From Pomacea canaliculata (taxonomy: Eukaryota; Mollusca; Gastropoda; Architaenioglossa; Ampullariidae), in the NCBI RefSeq assembly GCF_003073045.1, contig NC_037599.1, forward strand, positions 21,952,555 through 22,016,554: a DNA stretch of 64,000 nucleotides, read 5' to 3'. Position numbers and translations under genes: made by a program. Under the pieces are notes generated by a model. It ran no database searches, was not told the origin of the DNA, and saw only the letters and a list, made by a program, of their open reading frames with translations. Below are positions 1 to 12,808 of this stretch, in pieces. The stretch's first letter is position 1; each line of letters starts with the position of its first letter.

Positions 1-24
1 TTTTTACAAAAATAACTTTTACAG

Positions 25-3000
25 CTTTTATACGTGACTGGACGCTTTACAGTTCTCTAGAGGAGCCAGAATTGAAGGTAATCAGAAATCTAGAAGTTCT
101 TTCTGCAAATTACTTTTTACAGAACAATAACTGTACAGTTTGATGTTATGTAGTCTTCATGCTTTCATATTATAGGCCCATGATTTTAGTCGCGTTCCCC
201 AACTTTGGGTAGATCTTCCTTGACACGTTTGCATGCTCTCATCTTATATTAAAGAACTAAAGCTAATTTGGCAAAAGTTTATCATGTTTAACATTGAAAC
301 ATGATAATTTCAAAAGATACATTTATTTATCTCCATCTGTCCTGTTTTCTTTGAATGTCTTTGAGATGTCTTTTTCCACTTTTTAAAAATTATTTTTATT
401 ATTAGGGTGTGTCCATTAGTCGACTGGAGCTACATCCAACAGGAAGAAGACTTTTGGTCCACTGTAGAGACAATGCCATTCGCATGCTTGATTTGAGAGT
501 GTAAGTGTACTGTGAGTGATATCTTGAAAAATCAATGGTTGTCAACCCCACCCTCCGCCACCCATTATTCTATATGTTATTTTTATTATATATATATGTA
601 CAAACATAAACGTGTATAAGGAATTAAGCTTTGACTTACTGCATTGCACAAGACTACATGAAAAGTATGACAGATAGAAATGTAGATAAATATAAGTGTT
701 TAATACTCATTTGCAATATATAAGTTGTTCATTACTGATGCTTCAGACAACGAGTTATGCAGCAGTACATTGGAGCTATCAACTTCAGGGAAAAATTAGG
801 AAGTTGCATGACACCATGTGGAACTTTTGTCTTTGCTGGCAGTGAAGATGGCTATGTTTATGCTTGGAACACTGACACAGGTAAGTGGTTTATATGTAGA
901 CACAGTAACATTGAGTCAGAGAGTGGGTAGGAGAAGGAGGTTCAATATTTTTTCGTCAGTTACATGTTCCTTTTAAAGATACCAATGATTTTAGCTTTTA
1001 GAATTCTGAGTATTATTAAGCTGCTACCAGAGTGTATGCAGCTATCATTCACCAAAATCAAAATGGAAAAACCTGGCATATGCTGTATATGGTGAACCAC
1101 TTACCGTTCAACATCTTTCTGCCATCAGATTTCAGTTATAGTCTGACATAAAAAAAAATTTTTGTGTTTGTGCAGGTGACCAGGTGGCGAGGTACACAGA
1201 ATTGAATTACCACAAACCTGTGACTGATGTTGCATACCATCCCCGTGATCACATTATAGCCATGTGCTCTCTTGGTGAAAATCAACCCATCCTGGTCTAT
1301 AAATATGATCCATTCAGTACGTGTGTAGCCAGTCTGGGTGGCTAATGCATATGTTGGCATTGTGCAGTAATTCAAGTTTTCTAAAGAATTTAGAAAGAAC
1401 AGAAAAAACTATAAAGAGGGAAGCAGCACCTATCATACGACAGTTAAAACAGCTGACACACAGACTGAAGTAAGACAGAAGGTTTTATGAATACTGACAG
1501 ACAATAGTCATACATGCAGATATGATAATAATGAGTAGATTATAAAGCATCTTAAATTGTGACAGCGGCTAGTTTTTTTAGTTGCATCAATTAGCTCATT
1601 TATCCTTACCAAACTGTCCTGCTCGGATTAAACCTACAAGTGATTTATAGTGCTTGTGTGATAGCTAGAAGCTTGTTATTGGTTCCATTGTTCCAACCCC
1701 CTACAGTCAGGGCAAAACAGGGGAAGCAGATATCTGAGTGTTTAGAGCGCTGGCATCCAAACTGAGAGCATGCTAGTTCCGTACCCAAGTCAGTACAGTA
1801 AAGTTCGCCCAGTCAACCCAGCTGGCGGGAATGGGTTGGGGAAGGTAAGGCAGCAAGGGAGAGGAGATGGGCACTGCCCTAAAGTAAAACTAGCCCCAAG
1901 AAAAGTGAGATCTCTAACACCTCAAACCCCCCCATGACCTGATGGCAAGATGGCAAGATGGCTTTTTGCAGTTCAACTATCCATTAATCTTATTTGTAAA
2001 ATATTGAAATATTTCCTTTAATAGAGTAATTAAATGTCCATAGAAGTCAAACAGGAAAATGTATGGTTACAAATGGTCAGATGTGAGTAAGCAAGTAACC
2101 GCATACTCCGAGGAAGATATATGAACAAAGGAGTAGTGTATGAACGGTTTTTTTTTTTTTTTTTTTTAATCACAGCTGCACAAGTAGATGCAGGTGTAAC
2201 ATCTCGTGGTCCAGTTGAAACAACAGAAGTGGAAGACCTTGTGACTGGACGTAAAAGGTTTGGAAGTATTTTAACCTTATCTGAAGTGACTGTCTTTCAT
2301 GCTTTTTCTTGTGTTTGGGATGCCGGATTTATGTTTCTTGAAAGGATTTTCCTAAGTTATCAGACAGGTATCAACACTGTAAATTCTTAAGATTGTAATA
2401 TGGTACCACAGACTGAATTCCTTTTCTTTTGAGAAGTACAGAAATATACCAGAATAATACAGCTAACTGATGGCTACTTTCCACGCTGAATGATTGCTCT
2501 CAGAAATATGCCAGGGATGCTTTGACTGACACTGCAATCAGTCATTTTAGAAATGGTATCTTATCATTTTTGTTTCAATGTTGATGATTTTAATAATAAT
2601 TCAATTTAGTTTTACTTAAGATTGTTCATATGTGCAGCACTATGAGCTTTGAAATTGTTCTAGCCCTCTTTTGGATGAAGGGGAACTGTTATCTGCAAGG
2701 TCAAAGGTCATGACACAAGATGAATTCCAGGCTCACGAGACAGCTCGGTACCAGCGTGTCATGAAGAAACTTGAGTCTGCGACAGTGAGTACATCAACAT
2801 TAGTACAGGCTATAGATTTAGTTAGATTTAATTTAAAGGTAACAGTGAGGACTTCCATAGCATAGCAACCAGGAACTGTAACTGTAGGTGATTCACTTTG
2901 TCGGGGGCAGGGCAAATTGAACATGGATCTGGGACTGTCGTTTTGCTGCTACTTTCTCTGATAAATAAGGCTTGTGAGTTGTCATGATTTCTGGTTTTTG

Positions 3001-6000
3001 TGGACTATAAATTGGCAGCAATCTTTTCTGAAGTTAAATGCATAAACCACCATGCATTTCACCAGATTAAAGAGGAATTTATTTTCCTGCTGAGTATAAG
3101 CAGAATCAAACAGTTATTGTCTTAGCTGTCAGGATCATCGCCTGTATATACTCATAATATTGCCTCTGTAGGAAGCATAAAATGAAATTACCAGTTCAAA
3201 CTTGCTACCTTATCACAGATGCATATGAGTCAAATGCCTGGCATGGTCACGCCTGACACTTCTCATCGCTTTGACAGCATTGGGCGCTCTGGAGCTGTCT
3301 CCTCATGGAGTGCCACAGACTCAGGGTCTTATATTGCTACTCCTCGCTCAAACGTAATTTTGTTTTTTGCTGCTTTCTAAGGTGTATATATATATATTTT
3401 TTACATTTTCAGCTCTTTAGTTTATTGTTAACATTTGTGTTCATAATGAGAATTTCACAGCTAGTTTTAAAGCTAATCTGAAAAAGGACACATTTTTGGC
3501 AGAGCTAATGATTGTTATGTCCATGCTGTATAATGCTGCAGATGCCTTCACCAGGACTGATGTCACCTCATGCACCACAGACAGCATTGACCACACTGCA
3601 GTCCCAACAGCTGACATTGCAGAATCGCTACTTAAAACAGAGTGACAGTGGCTGGAGACCAACTTACTCAGAAGGTCAGAAAATGCAATACAGTGCTTTT
3701 ATGTAGCACTTTTCCCCAGCATCAAAGCCAGGCTCAAAGTATCTTACATTCACCACAATACATTTTAAAAATAACTTTTACACCAATTTTGAAAAGGTCC
3801 AGTGAAAGCATCTGGAACAAGCCTTTTTTAATTCTTACTGATATGGAGAGGCTTAGGGTGCTCTGCAACTTTGTTCTAGAGTGTTACAAAAACTTGCTGA
3901 TCAAATGCAAATGTATTGCAAAGTAAACTTGTTGTATATCAAGCTAAAAGAAATGAATAAACATTTATGATACTAAAACGAAAAAGCTAAAGGAAGCATT
4001 TGATTTTAAATATCTTTGAGTTAATTATGAATAGCAATTTTCAGTGCAGTCTACTAACAAATAAATATAAACACCACAAAGAGGAAAAAAAAAATGTATA
4101 CTTTTAGAAAATACATTACTGACATAAAAAGGTTCAAGTGCATTCAGTTATCTATAGAATACCACATTTTCTTTTTTTTACAGAATATTTAAATTTTATC
4201 CCTTTAATAACTATTTTACTTTCTCTACACAATAGTGCTACACAAAGGATGTATGTGAAAATCCTGATGACGCACTAAACATTATGACAAAAACACGCTA
4301 AACAAATTCCAAATTTTATAAAGATTCTAAAAAAAGGCATCTACAATTAAAATGAGAATGTTCTTTATGTAAAAATTTGTGGAAAGTACTCTGTTTGAGA
4401 CGTTTTAAATATTGTTAAGAAGTCACAACTTCTTGGTTGCATGGGTTATGAGACAAATCCATTACCTATATCTCCCTCGTTATCATTTTTATAAACTTGA
4501 ATCCAATTACAAAAAATTTTAATAATTGTTAAGTGCTCCTAAAGCAGGAACATAAGTTTTAGTGGCTTTTAATAGTGGGTGAGTACAGGATCCTATTTTT
4601 GAAATCAAGGGAGCCATAGTGAAAGTTAATCTTTTAAAGTATGCTCACTTTAGTACTCCCAACATGAGGGGCTAATTGATAGCTCTCAGTAGTATTCATG
4701 ATGAAGGATGAAACATCTTGGGTTTTTTCTGGTGATGTGTTTATTCGTGTTTTCGTGCTGATCAGTGGTTGTCATTTTATTCTAGACATTGACAGAAGTC
4801 AGTGTTAAATATGTTGGCTCTTGATTTCAGTGGGGCGACATGGCAGCAAAGCTCCAGTTATCTATGGGAGACCACCACATATTTCTCTTGACACCGTAAG
4901 TAATAGTTATGCATGTTTCTTTGCAAAAAGTCCATAATATTCACAGCCTTCTCCCAAAATGAATTGTATTTGTGGCCTGATAGTACTATTACTGGCTGCT
5001 CTCAGGTGGTCTGAAACTGGCCACATACTGTATGTGTGCCACTGGTCAGATAGAAGGATGGTAACTGTAGTTACTGACTGGTGATGTACAGACAGTCGAA
5101 TCATTGAGAGTAACACAAGGTGGCCAGCAGAAAATCTTAGAGGGTAGAGGTGCTTTAGGAGAATGGGTGTAAAGGGGATACTAAGTCACTCAAGAGAAAT
5201 GCATGGGATGGGATAGTTCCCCATAATGACTAGATGGATAAAGGTAATGGCACCTGGGTAATCTGCTCAGGAAAGTCATTCTACTCGCTGACTGTTTAAT
5301 CTGCATCTTCTTCACCATGTATTTGTTGTTACCTTCACAACCACTTATATTAATGTGATTTATAGGGTTTCATTTTCAAACAAATTCATTATTTTTTTCA
5401 GGTGATATATCTTTCAAGAACATATATTTCATCTATTTCATGGCATATTTTTATTTTAGCAATGCTAACTTTTAACATTACTTTATTCTTTCACAGTCAG
5501 GTGGCAAGGCACAGTTCAGCTTCCAGTCTCCACTTGGCAGTACTAAAAAACATACAAAGGTAAGAAAAATAGTTCTTAGATTTTATGCATGGTTGGTTCT
5601 GACAGTGGAACATAACTTTTTCTACATAATTCCTGTCTTATCTTGGCCTTCTACCAATGCTTGAGAGAGTTATTAGATATAACACTTCACAAGAAGTATA
5701 ATGACAATTTTTTTAATCTTCTGGAGTATCTCTTGGGTATCTTTTGTACCTTCTTTGGGCAGTGTGTGGTTTTGTACGACTACCGAGCCCAGCGGTCAGA
5801 TGAGCTAACAATCTTTCGTGGGGACATTGTTCTTCTGCTTTACAAAGACAGCGACACCTGGTGGATGGGAGAGCTTGAGAATGGGCAGCAAGGTTTCTTT
5901 CCTGCCAACTATGTCACCTTATGCAGGTATGTAAAAGATTTCCTGTTGCTGTTGCTGGCCTGCATTTAAATATTGTTATTTATGACCATAAATTAAGTTA

Positions 6001-7028
6001 TTATCTTTGGGGACATATAGCATGCAAGGAGATTATAATAATGTGGTATTTATTTACATATATTTTGTCAGAAAACCTTATTTTCTTATCCATTTTTTTT
6101 AAATAGATGAAGATGACAAAGGACCATCAAATGATAAAGGAAAGCATACAGTAAGCCCTCATGTTACCTGTTACACTTTCTTTTATATTACATCAGTGCT
6201 GTTGTCTTAAGGGTGTGTGTGCATGCATGTGGCAAGGTGGCTTTCCATGCGTGATCCTTATAGATAATATAACGTAGTATCATTACCATGATTCTTATCA
6301 TGTCATGCTCTGTATTCTTTCTGTTATTGTTGCCTAAAGTTCTTAATGCTATTGTTACTATAGAATATATCCTGAAATCTTTCAGGTACTGTAATTTTTG
6401 TTGTAAACATAATCACCATGGATTGCTGCCAGGGAAAATTCTTGTATGTTTTATTACAAGTCTTCTGTTACCATGACAGGCCATGGTCACATTAGTTCTT
6501 GTTGCTTTGTTTTAGTACACAGCCGTGAAGACCAAAGATGGAGATCTGAAATTCTTATCAGGTGCTGAAGATGAGGATTCTGAGGCAGAGGCAGAGCCCC
6601 TTTCAAGGTAAAACAAAAACTTAGTTGTGTTGTTAAGAAAAAAAGCAAACTGAGTTAAATATTTCTTTTTTAGTCAGAATATTTACTCAATATAAAATGG
6701 CTGGCATATTCAGAGAAAATAATACTATTTTAAAATATCTTATAATGCTTGAAGATGTCAGTGAGATTGATGGGGTTTTTCATTTATAGTTATTCTAATG
6801 GCAAGTTCATCAATGTCTGTCTACATGAAGGATGCATTAATTAGTCCATCATCACAATGCTAGTTTCCCTCAGCTTAGTCCCCACAAATTTTGTAAAATA
6901 TAGCAAATCTACAATCTTTTATTGAAAAACTGATATAAGGCAATTTTTGTTTTAAATCCAGTAGTCTGGCAAAGAACAGAGGCGGAGGCAAGACAACAAA
7001 GAAGGTGCATTATGCTGAGACTTCATGA
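25..7028 (+). CDS. AHI1: Jouberin (AHI1), 3' part: C-terminal WD40 repeats, SH3 domain, acidic tail
   Basis: Jouberin is a scaffold at the ciliary transition zone and basal body. Coding exons read by hand: 25-77, 406-500, 747-880, 1176-1316, 2176-2257, 2664-2784, 3219-3353, 3542-3674, 4831-4895, 5497-5559, 5763-5926, 6107-6150, 6516-6607 and 6962-7028 (TGA at 7026), about 463 residues; the 5' part lies outside the window. Diagnostic matches to the animal family are [15 protein letters not shown] across the first two exons, then [23 protein letters not shown] and a WD-type [12 protein letters not shown]. The exon at 5763 encodes a full SH3 domain, with [16 protein letters not shown], a WW pair and GFFPANYV. 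The tail is acidic ([10 protein letters not shown]) and ends KKVHYAETS. Between the WD40 and SH3 domains lies a Ser/Pro/Met-rich linker, poorly conserved in the family. Phases agree at every junction except 5926/6107, where the sum is off by one nucleotide (see findings). Identity is secure; the exact tail junction is not. Confidence 0.95.
1721..1962 (+). mobile_element. tRNA-derived SINE (degenerate) in an AHI1 intron
   Basis: A tRNA-like head contains TTTAGAGCGCTGG and, further on, CTAGTTCCGTACCC, which resemble decayed pol III A and B boxes. A non-tRNA body with AGTCAACCCAGCTGGCGGG and GGTAAGGCAGCAAGGGAG follows. The 3' end is a short repeat of GATGGCAA units (about 1940-1962). This layout of tRNA head, unrelated body and short tandem tail is typical of invertebrate SINEs. 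It lies in the AHI1 intron between the exons ending at 1316 and starting at 2176. No clear target-site duplication was seen. Confidence 0.55.
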
Positions 7029-9505
7029 AAAAGAATGAGTGAGATAAGTGAGCACTGAAATGCAGAAGACAGACCATGTATGCGGTGTTTTCTAACTTAT
7101 GGAGCACACCACACCATTCAGCAGAAAACTGCTTTGTCTTCCTTGGATTTTAAATTAAAAGGTTTTTGATATCACATACTACAGACAAGACAAATAGCTG
7201 TAGAAGAAAGCTTCCAAGGATGAAGGATATTCTTATAAAATGCACCAGGAAGGTTGACAATTTCACTCATCATGCTACACTGCTGGAATAGACAATTTGT
7301 GCTGTCAAAATTGTGTTTTTCACTTAATTTCATGTTCACACTATTTATATTATTTTCATACCTCCAAATATCTGTTTAGAGCTTAACCCTATTTTAGCAG
7401 TGGGAGATTTCAGTCAACCCTGCTTCTGTAAGTTATTAATAGCAACATTTTTAGGACTGATTTTTCTTATTTGTTTTCAGTTTCTAAAATTTGTAAGTTG
7501 TCTTTAGCTTTTTCTTAGTTGTTATATGCTGGAGAAAATGGTGTCAGATGTATCTCCATGTGCCTTTGCTGTTTTTTTAATAAATAATGACACCAATCCT
7601 TGCATTTTTACTCCAATTTTAAGTCCAAGTCCAAGTTCTTAAAACGGTGGTTTTTAGTAAAACTAAAAGTGGTGTTTATAAATGTAGATTTTGAAACTAA
7701 ATATACAAAGATTCTATGGTCTAACAATTCACCTCCGTCCATTTAGCGCCATAAATTCTTTAGTTTTTGTATTTATTGAGAGAAAGAGACAAACAGAGAG
7801 AGTTTTTGGATTTCTCCACACATTTTTTTTAAATTTCTGAAATAGTACAAAGATTGTGTGTGTGTGTGTGATTTGTGCATTAAGCACTCTTGTTCTTATG
7901 TTCCTCTAAATTATTAGATCTAGACAGATGGATATAGCAGATTTCTGCCCTAATCTTTTCATCTACTTATGTGCATATTTGAACATATATCGTTTTGTTT
8001 CTATCAATCATAAAATTGGTTATGAAGAAATAGGAGCATACTTTTGTCATGGCATGCTCAGTCTGGTCAGTTCTCGTCTGCTTTTATGGAAATTAGTTAC
8101 AAGCAGGCAAACCCACCATGGAATTATTAATTCTGTTTACCTGCACTTCATGTGATTTTTCCTTATGCCCTGTGGTGTTTAGTGCTTTAGAATGGGTAAT
8201 TTCCTCCTATATACATGAACAATACAGCATGAGATTCAGGGAGACCTTCACATCCTCGCCTTAAAAAGGGACAACTGTGATATGTACATAAAATAAACAT
8301 GCTTGGTTATTAATTTTATTTTTTTTTTATACATTTTTCCTTTAAACAGAATTGTTATTTATCATAGTCTGGGTGCATGCATGATGTGTTTGTGTCTGTA
8401 TGGGGTGGATGGTAGAGGGAAATGAGGGGGGGGGGAAATTGATGTTTTACGCTGAGCCAGCAACTAAGGCTATATCACGGCAAGGCAGCTAGCCCTGGAA
8501 ACAGATGTCACTTGCAGAGAAAGAACAGCGTGCACGAGACGAGAGCTGAACCCAGGACAGACAACCTTCAATGTATTGGTGACAGGCGTTAACCGTTACG
8601 CCACCGGACTGCTGGCTAGAGGGGAAGGAAGGATGGAATGAACACGTAAAGTAGCTTCTCGTTTCCCTCCAAATGAACACATTGGGAACAAATCATCATA
8701 AACAACAGCATTGATCGAGTGATGACTAATTTATAAAAAAGAAACTGTCCATAATTATTACCTGCATTTAAAATAATGTTACTGGATCAGGTTACATTTA
8801 CTGCATAATGTATGATATTCTTACATCCCTCTAATCTTACAAACATACCTTTTGAAGTTGTGTGACATTTTGATATGAATCAAAATTCTCAACATTTTTT
8901 TTAGACTTAAATATGTAAAACCTATATATATATAGATTGTATAAAACATATATATCATAGGAATGGCGTTATTTAAAATAATTTTCAGTATTTACTTTGT
9001 TACTATTATAGTGCATTCTCCTATGCTAAAAATTATTTTTCTTCAGAAGTTTATTTTCAGCTTTTCAAAAATGTTAACATCTTATACAATGCAGTTGTAT
9101 GTTGCAATGAGACGTTAATATGCTACTGATTGGCCATATTATTAAATCAGTTTTGGTCAACCAACAATCTAATGAACTGACCTTACTTTATGAGTAATGC
9201 TGTTATGGCACGTGCATATTTTGAAGGTATATGTAGTCTGTGTATTAGTTATAAAAGCATGCTTATGATTTTATTTTGTGACATTTTGCTGTTGCATAAA
9301 ATAAAGTATATGAGAATGTTCAAGCTTAATTATTTGCGTATCGTGTGTGCGTGCGAGCTCTTCCGTTACCATAATCTAAGATCTGAAACTGCTGGCACAC
9401 CGTTTATATAAAATACATGGACCTCCGATCTAAACTATAAAATTGTCCGTGTCCCAAAATGCTAAATTCTCAAATCGTTTCGAACTGTTACTTCCTGTTT
9501 AGAAA
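7029..9505. other. AHI1 3' UTR and intergenic spacer before TRAPPC5
   Basis: No coding potential is recognised here. The likely AHI1 3' UTR starts at 7029; AATAAA polyadenylation signals occur at 7579-7584 and 8292-8297. The rest is AT-rich spacer with a GT run near 7856-7870 and one SINE copy (annotated separately). The short open frames in this stretch have no conserved motif and no splice context. Confidence 0.6.
8426..8616 (-). mobile_element. tRNA-derived SINE, copy 1 of a C-tailed family
   Basis: On the minus strand it begins CCAGCAGTCCGGTGGCG. A tRNA-like A box is visible as TGGCGTAACGGTT (complement of 8591-8603) and a B box as GGGTTCAGCTC (complement of 8543-8553). The body ends AAAACATCAATTT and then a run of ten C (ten G on the plus strand, 8426-8435). 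Imperfect flanking repeats TAGAGGGAAA (from 8413) and TAGAGGGGAA (from 8617) may be a decayed target-site duplication. It shares its whole length with copies at 20283 and 28936. Confidence 0.75.
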
Positions 9506-9512
9506 ATGGCGT
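9485..9512 (+). promoter_or_regulatory. TRAPPC5 core promoter with ETS-like and YY1-like motifs
   Basis: Just upstream of the start codon is TTACTTCCTGTTT, containing the ETS core TTCC/GGAA. The start codon itself sits in AAAATGGCGTC, close to the YY1 motif AANATGGCGGC that often overlaps the start of TATA-less housekeeping genes. No TATA box was seen. The motif match is direct; the promoter role is inferred. Confidence 0.4.
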
Positions 9513-12500
9513 CAATGGGAAAACAGAAGTCGTCGAATTTAGACAAGTCCCTTAGTAAAGGAAAGCCAGAGGTTGGTGTTTATTTGCACTACTTCAATCT
9601 TAAAAGTGCTCATTTTGTTCTGGTCATATTTCCTTCTTCGTAATTATCACATCAGTGTATAGAATGGCTTTATGTCTCCCTCACAATGACGGCATATACC
9701 ATTTGAGATAAAATTATTATTATTACTGGATCTGCATGCCTTTGAGCTTAAGTAGGATAAAACACGACAGGTCTTTCTAAGGAGAACGTTAGCAAAAGGT
9801 CGATTTTTAAAGAGAATTCATCAACAGTGTCACTGACTGTTAAGTAGATATAAGGGCTACGTAGCTTACAGAGATATGTTTACAATATTAAATAGTGAGC
9901 TACATAAATTACATAATGATTACAATAACCGAGCTAGTTTGATCATTGTGACATATATTTTTGTGGGTTCCTTCAGCATGGTTGCCGTATTTAACCTAGG
10001 AACACACTTAAACAAAATGCAAGACATTTATTTTGTAACCGCTGCTGTGTGTTTTTCAGAAACAATATGTTCTGAAGAAAGTTACAACTTAAACAATCTA
10101 TGATGATTACATTTTCCTTATTAATTATCATTTATTAGTTTGACATATTTTGGTTAAGAGAATGCAGCAGGTATGATATTTTATCACAAGTATTGTTAAT
10201 GCCTGTAGAATAGTTTTGGTTTTTCTTGGCAGAAACATTATTTCTTTTAAAATGAACCTTCATACTACTTCAAGGTTTTTGAAAGGTGGTCTGCATTTTC
10301 AGGTTAATATTGCAACCTTTGCATTGCTATTTTCCGAGATAGTCCAGTACTGTCAGAACCGAGTCTACACTGTGCCAGAACTGCAAAATAAGTAGGTCAA
10401 AATTTAAATTCCTGTTGATAAATAAGACATTTTATTCTCAGTGTTTATTGTTACAATGGCCTTGTGCATCTGAAGTTTGTATTACACTTTTTTTTGGTCT
10501 TTTTAAAAGAAATGTACAGGATTGGAGAGTTCTGCTGTCTGATTTCAGTAGTTTTTATTTTTAAAAATATGTATATTTGTGGACTTTTGAGCTTTAAAAG
10601 TTTTTTGTTTTGTTGCCAGTTTGTATAAAAATGTGTAGCTTGCACACAAAAAGTAAACATACATGGATATAGAAAGCTGAACCACTGTCAAAATGAACCA
10701 CTTGTAAACTAGAAAATATGAAGAATGGATATTTTGAAAGAATTAGGTCATTATATCTTAGGCATTAGCTATGCGTACAATTTTTATTAACCTACCAGAA
10801 AATGATGTATAGATCATTCTTTAGATTTGTATACTTCTGCATTATCTATTTTGTAAACAGTAAATTAGTACTTTTTCTGTTTACTGATTTTTTCTTTGGG
10901 GTTTTGTTTATTTTAAAGGCTGGCTGAAATGGGGCATCATGTAGGCTCTCATCTCCTAGATGTTCTTTTCGTGCGAGAGAAAGGCTACAAGCGAGAAGTG
11001 AAACTACTGAGCATGCTTATTTTTATCAAGTCCAACTTCTGGAAGGTAAAACCTTAGCATTAGTGTATTTTTTTGTTCAGTCAGCAGGTGTATTAGTCAG
11101 ACCACTGTTCCTTTCTGAAAAAAGTAGATATTCATGACTACTTACAGAAGAGGAGATAGGGAATGTTGGCACATCCTAGAAAACAACAGAAAATGAGGTA
11201 TTCAGAGGGGAAAAAAGGTCAAACTGGTAAACAATGAAAGCAATGCAGTTTTTAATGCTTTAAAACATGTTTATATTGTTATTAGTTTGCTGTCATGGTC
11301 AAAAATACAGTCTTTGAAAATTTTAAACTTTTTTATTTAATGCCATGATTGAGTTGACAGGCTACACATTGTAGGCAGCTATTTTGTGTTACAGACTGTG
11401 TTTGGCAGGGAGGCTGAAAAACTTGAGCAAGCAAATGATGATGAAAGAACCTGTATCCTACTGTGCTTTTACTTGTGGTAGCTTAGTTTGCCTAACAGCA
11501 GTACCATATTTTAAAATGATTTGAATAGCTTTATAATTTAATCAATCAATTTTGATTGTCTAGAATTTGATCAAGTAGTTACAAATATAAATGCAGTCTA
11601 AAATTAATGGACAGATATGGAACTAAATAAATTTCTTTTTCATCAAAACATTCCTTATACAGTAAAGATTTCATAATTGAAAAAGAGCCCTTAGTCAACC
11701 GATACATCTCTGTTCCAAAGGACAAAGGTAAAGAATTTTCTCAGATTTCATGTGAACAGGGTTACATCTGTTCTCTATCTTTTTCTCTTGCATTGTGTCT
11801 TTTTTTTTCAAGCTTTCAAGTCCTCAAAACCCATTTTCATTGAGGAAAAATCTGTCATAATCCAAAAATCATCATCTGTGAACTTTATTCCTGTTTTCTG
11901 TGGTGTGTTATCCATTGGCGGATTCCTAGTCTTTCATGCACAGCACATTGTGCTTGGCTCCATGTAGGAAAATGTGCTCTACACAGTATTGTGTTTATTA
12001 TATATATATGTACATACAGTTTTTAGTAATTATGTGTGCCGTAGCAGAAATGTGTCTGCCATGATACCAAGTAAAATGCGTTTACTGTCTTGTTCAGGTA
12101 GCCTCAACTGTGCAGCCTTCACTGCTGGTATGCTAGAAGCAGTCTTGAATGGTGCCAATTTTGTGAGTTAGCATTTAAATATGTTGTGATGTATGCCAGC
12201 TTCTATGTTTTGACTGTTCATTTTATACCTGACAAATGGAGAATCATCATCGCAAAAAAAGAAAATCGTGAAATACTATGATCAGATATCAAAGAAATGG
12301 GAATTATTTTTTATGGGTGTGGTGCTAGGTCTGCAGAATGTTTGTAAACACTATCCAAAATAGCTGCATCAAAAAGATGCTGCATGTACATATGGCTTCA
12401 TGCATCATGGTTTCTTCCAAGCTTGTTCTGATCTTTATTCCCACACACACACACATGCTCTATCTCTCTCTCTTTTGTTCAAACATTTGTTAAGACAGCC

Positions 12501-12808
12501 TTTAGAAAGGTAAAACTTGCATTGCGTTTTGTGCATTATTTAAACTGGTGTTTCTGAACATCAACCTGATGAGCTAAACTTACATACGAAATGGGAGTTT
12601 GTGAGCGTATTGTTGAGGTGTAGAATTAAGCGACACAGGAGAGCCTGTAGGAATTTAAAAATTGTATTTACATTACATTCCTAACCATGGATTTTTTACG
12701 ATGTTTCAGCCTGCAAAAGTAACAGTTCACTGGCATAAAGGTACCTGCTTCATGATCAAATTTGATGAATCTGTGATTGCCCGAGACAAGACCATTGACA
12801 GTCGATAA
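9506..12808 (+). CDS. TRAPPC5: Trafficking protein particle complex subunit 5 (TRAPPC5, Bet3 family)
   Basis: A core subunit of the TRAPP tethering complexes that act as Rab exchange factors in ER-Golgi and Golgi traffic. Coding exons: 9506-9571, 10303-10391, 10919-11045, 11395-11452, 11668-11727, 12098-12162 and 12710-12808 (TAA 12806-12808). They total 564 nt, a 187-aa product; the vertebrate protein is about the same length. Family signatures are ATFALLFSEIVQYCQNRV, VREKGYKREVKLL, FGREAEKLEQANDDERT, IIEKEPLVNRYISVPKDKG, LNCAAFTAGMLEAVL and PAKVTVHWHKGTCFMIKF. The start ATG lies in MASMGKQKSS with a strong promoter context. The fifth exon must use the AG at 11666-11667; the AG five bases earlier would shift the frame into a stop. 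A probable ATTAAA polyadenylation signal is at 13023-13028. Phases are consistent at every junction. Confidence 0.97.

Noticed and set aside
5643..5762. Open frame extending upstream of the AHI1 SH3 exon
   Set aside because: It is intron readthrough: a good acceptor (GGGCAG) at 5757-5762 precedes the SH3 codons, and the extra residues have no family match.
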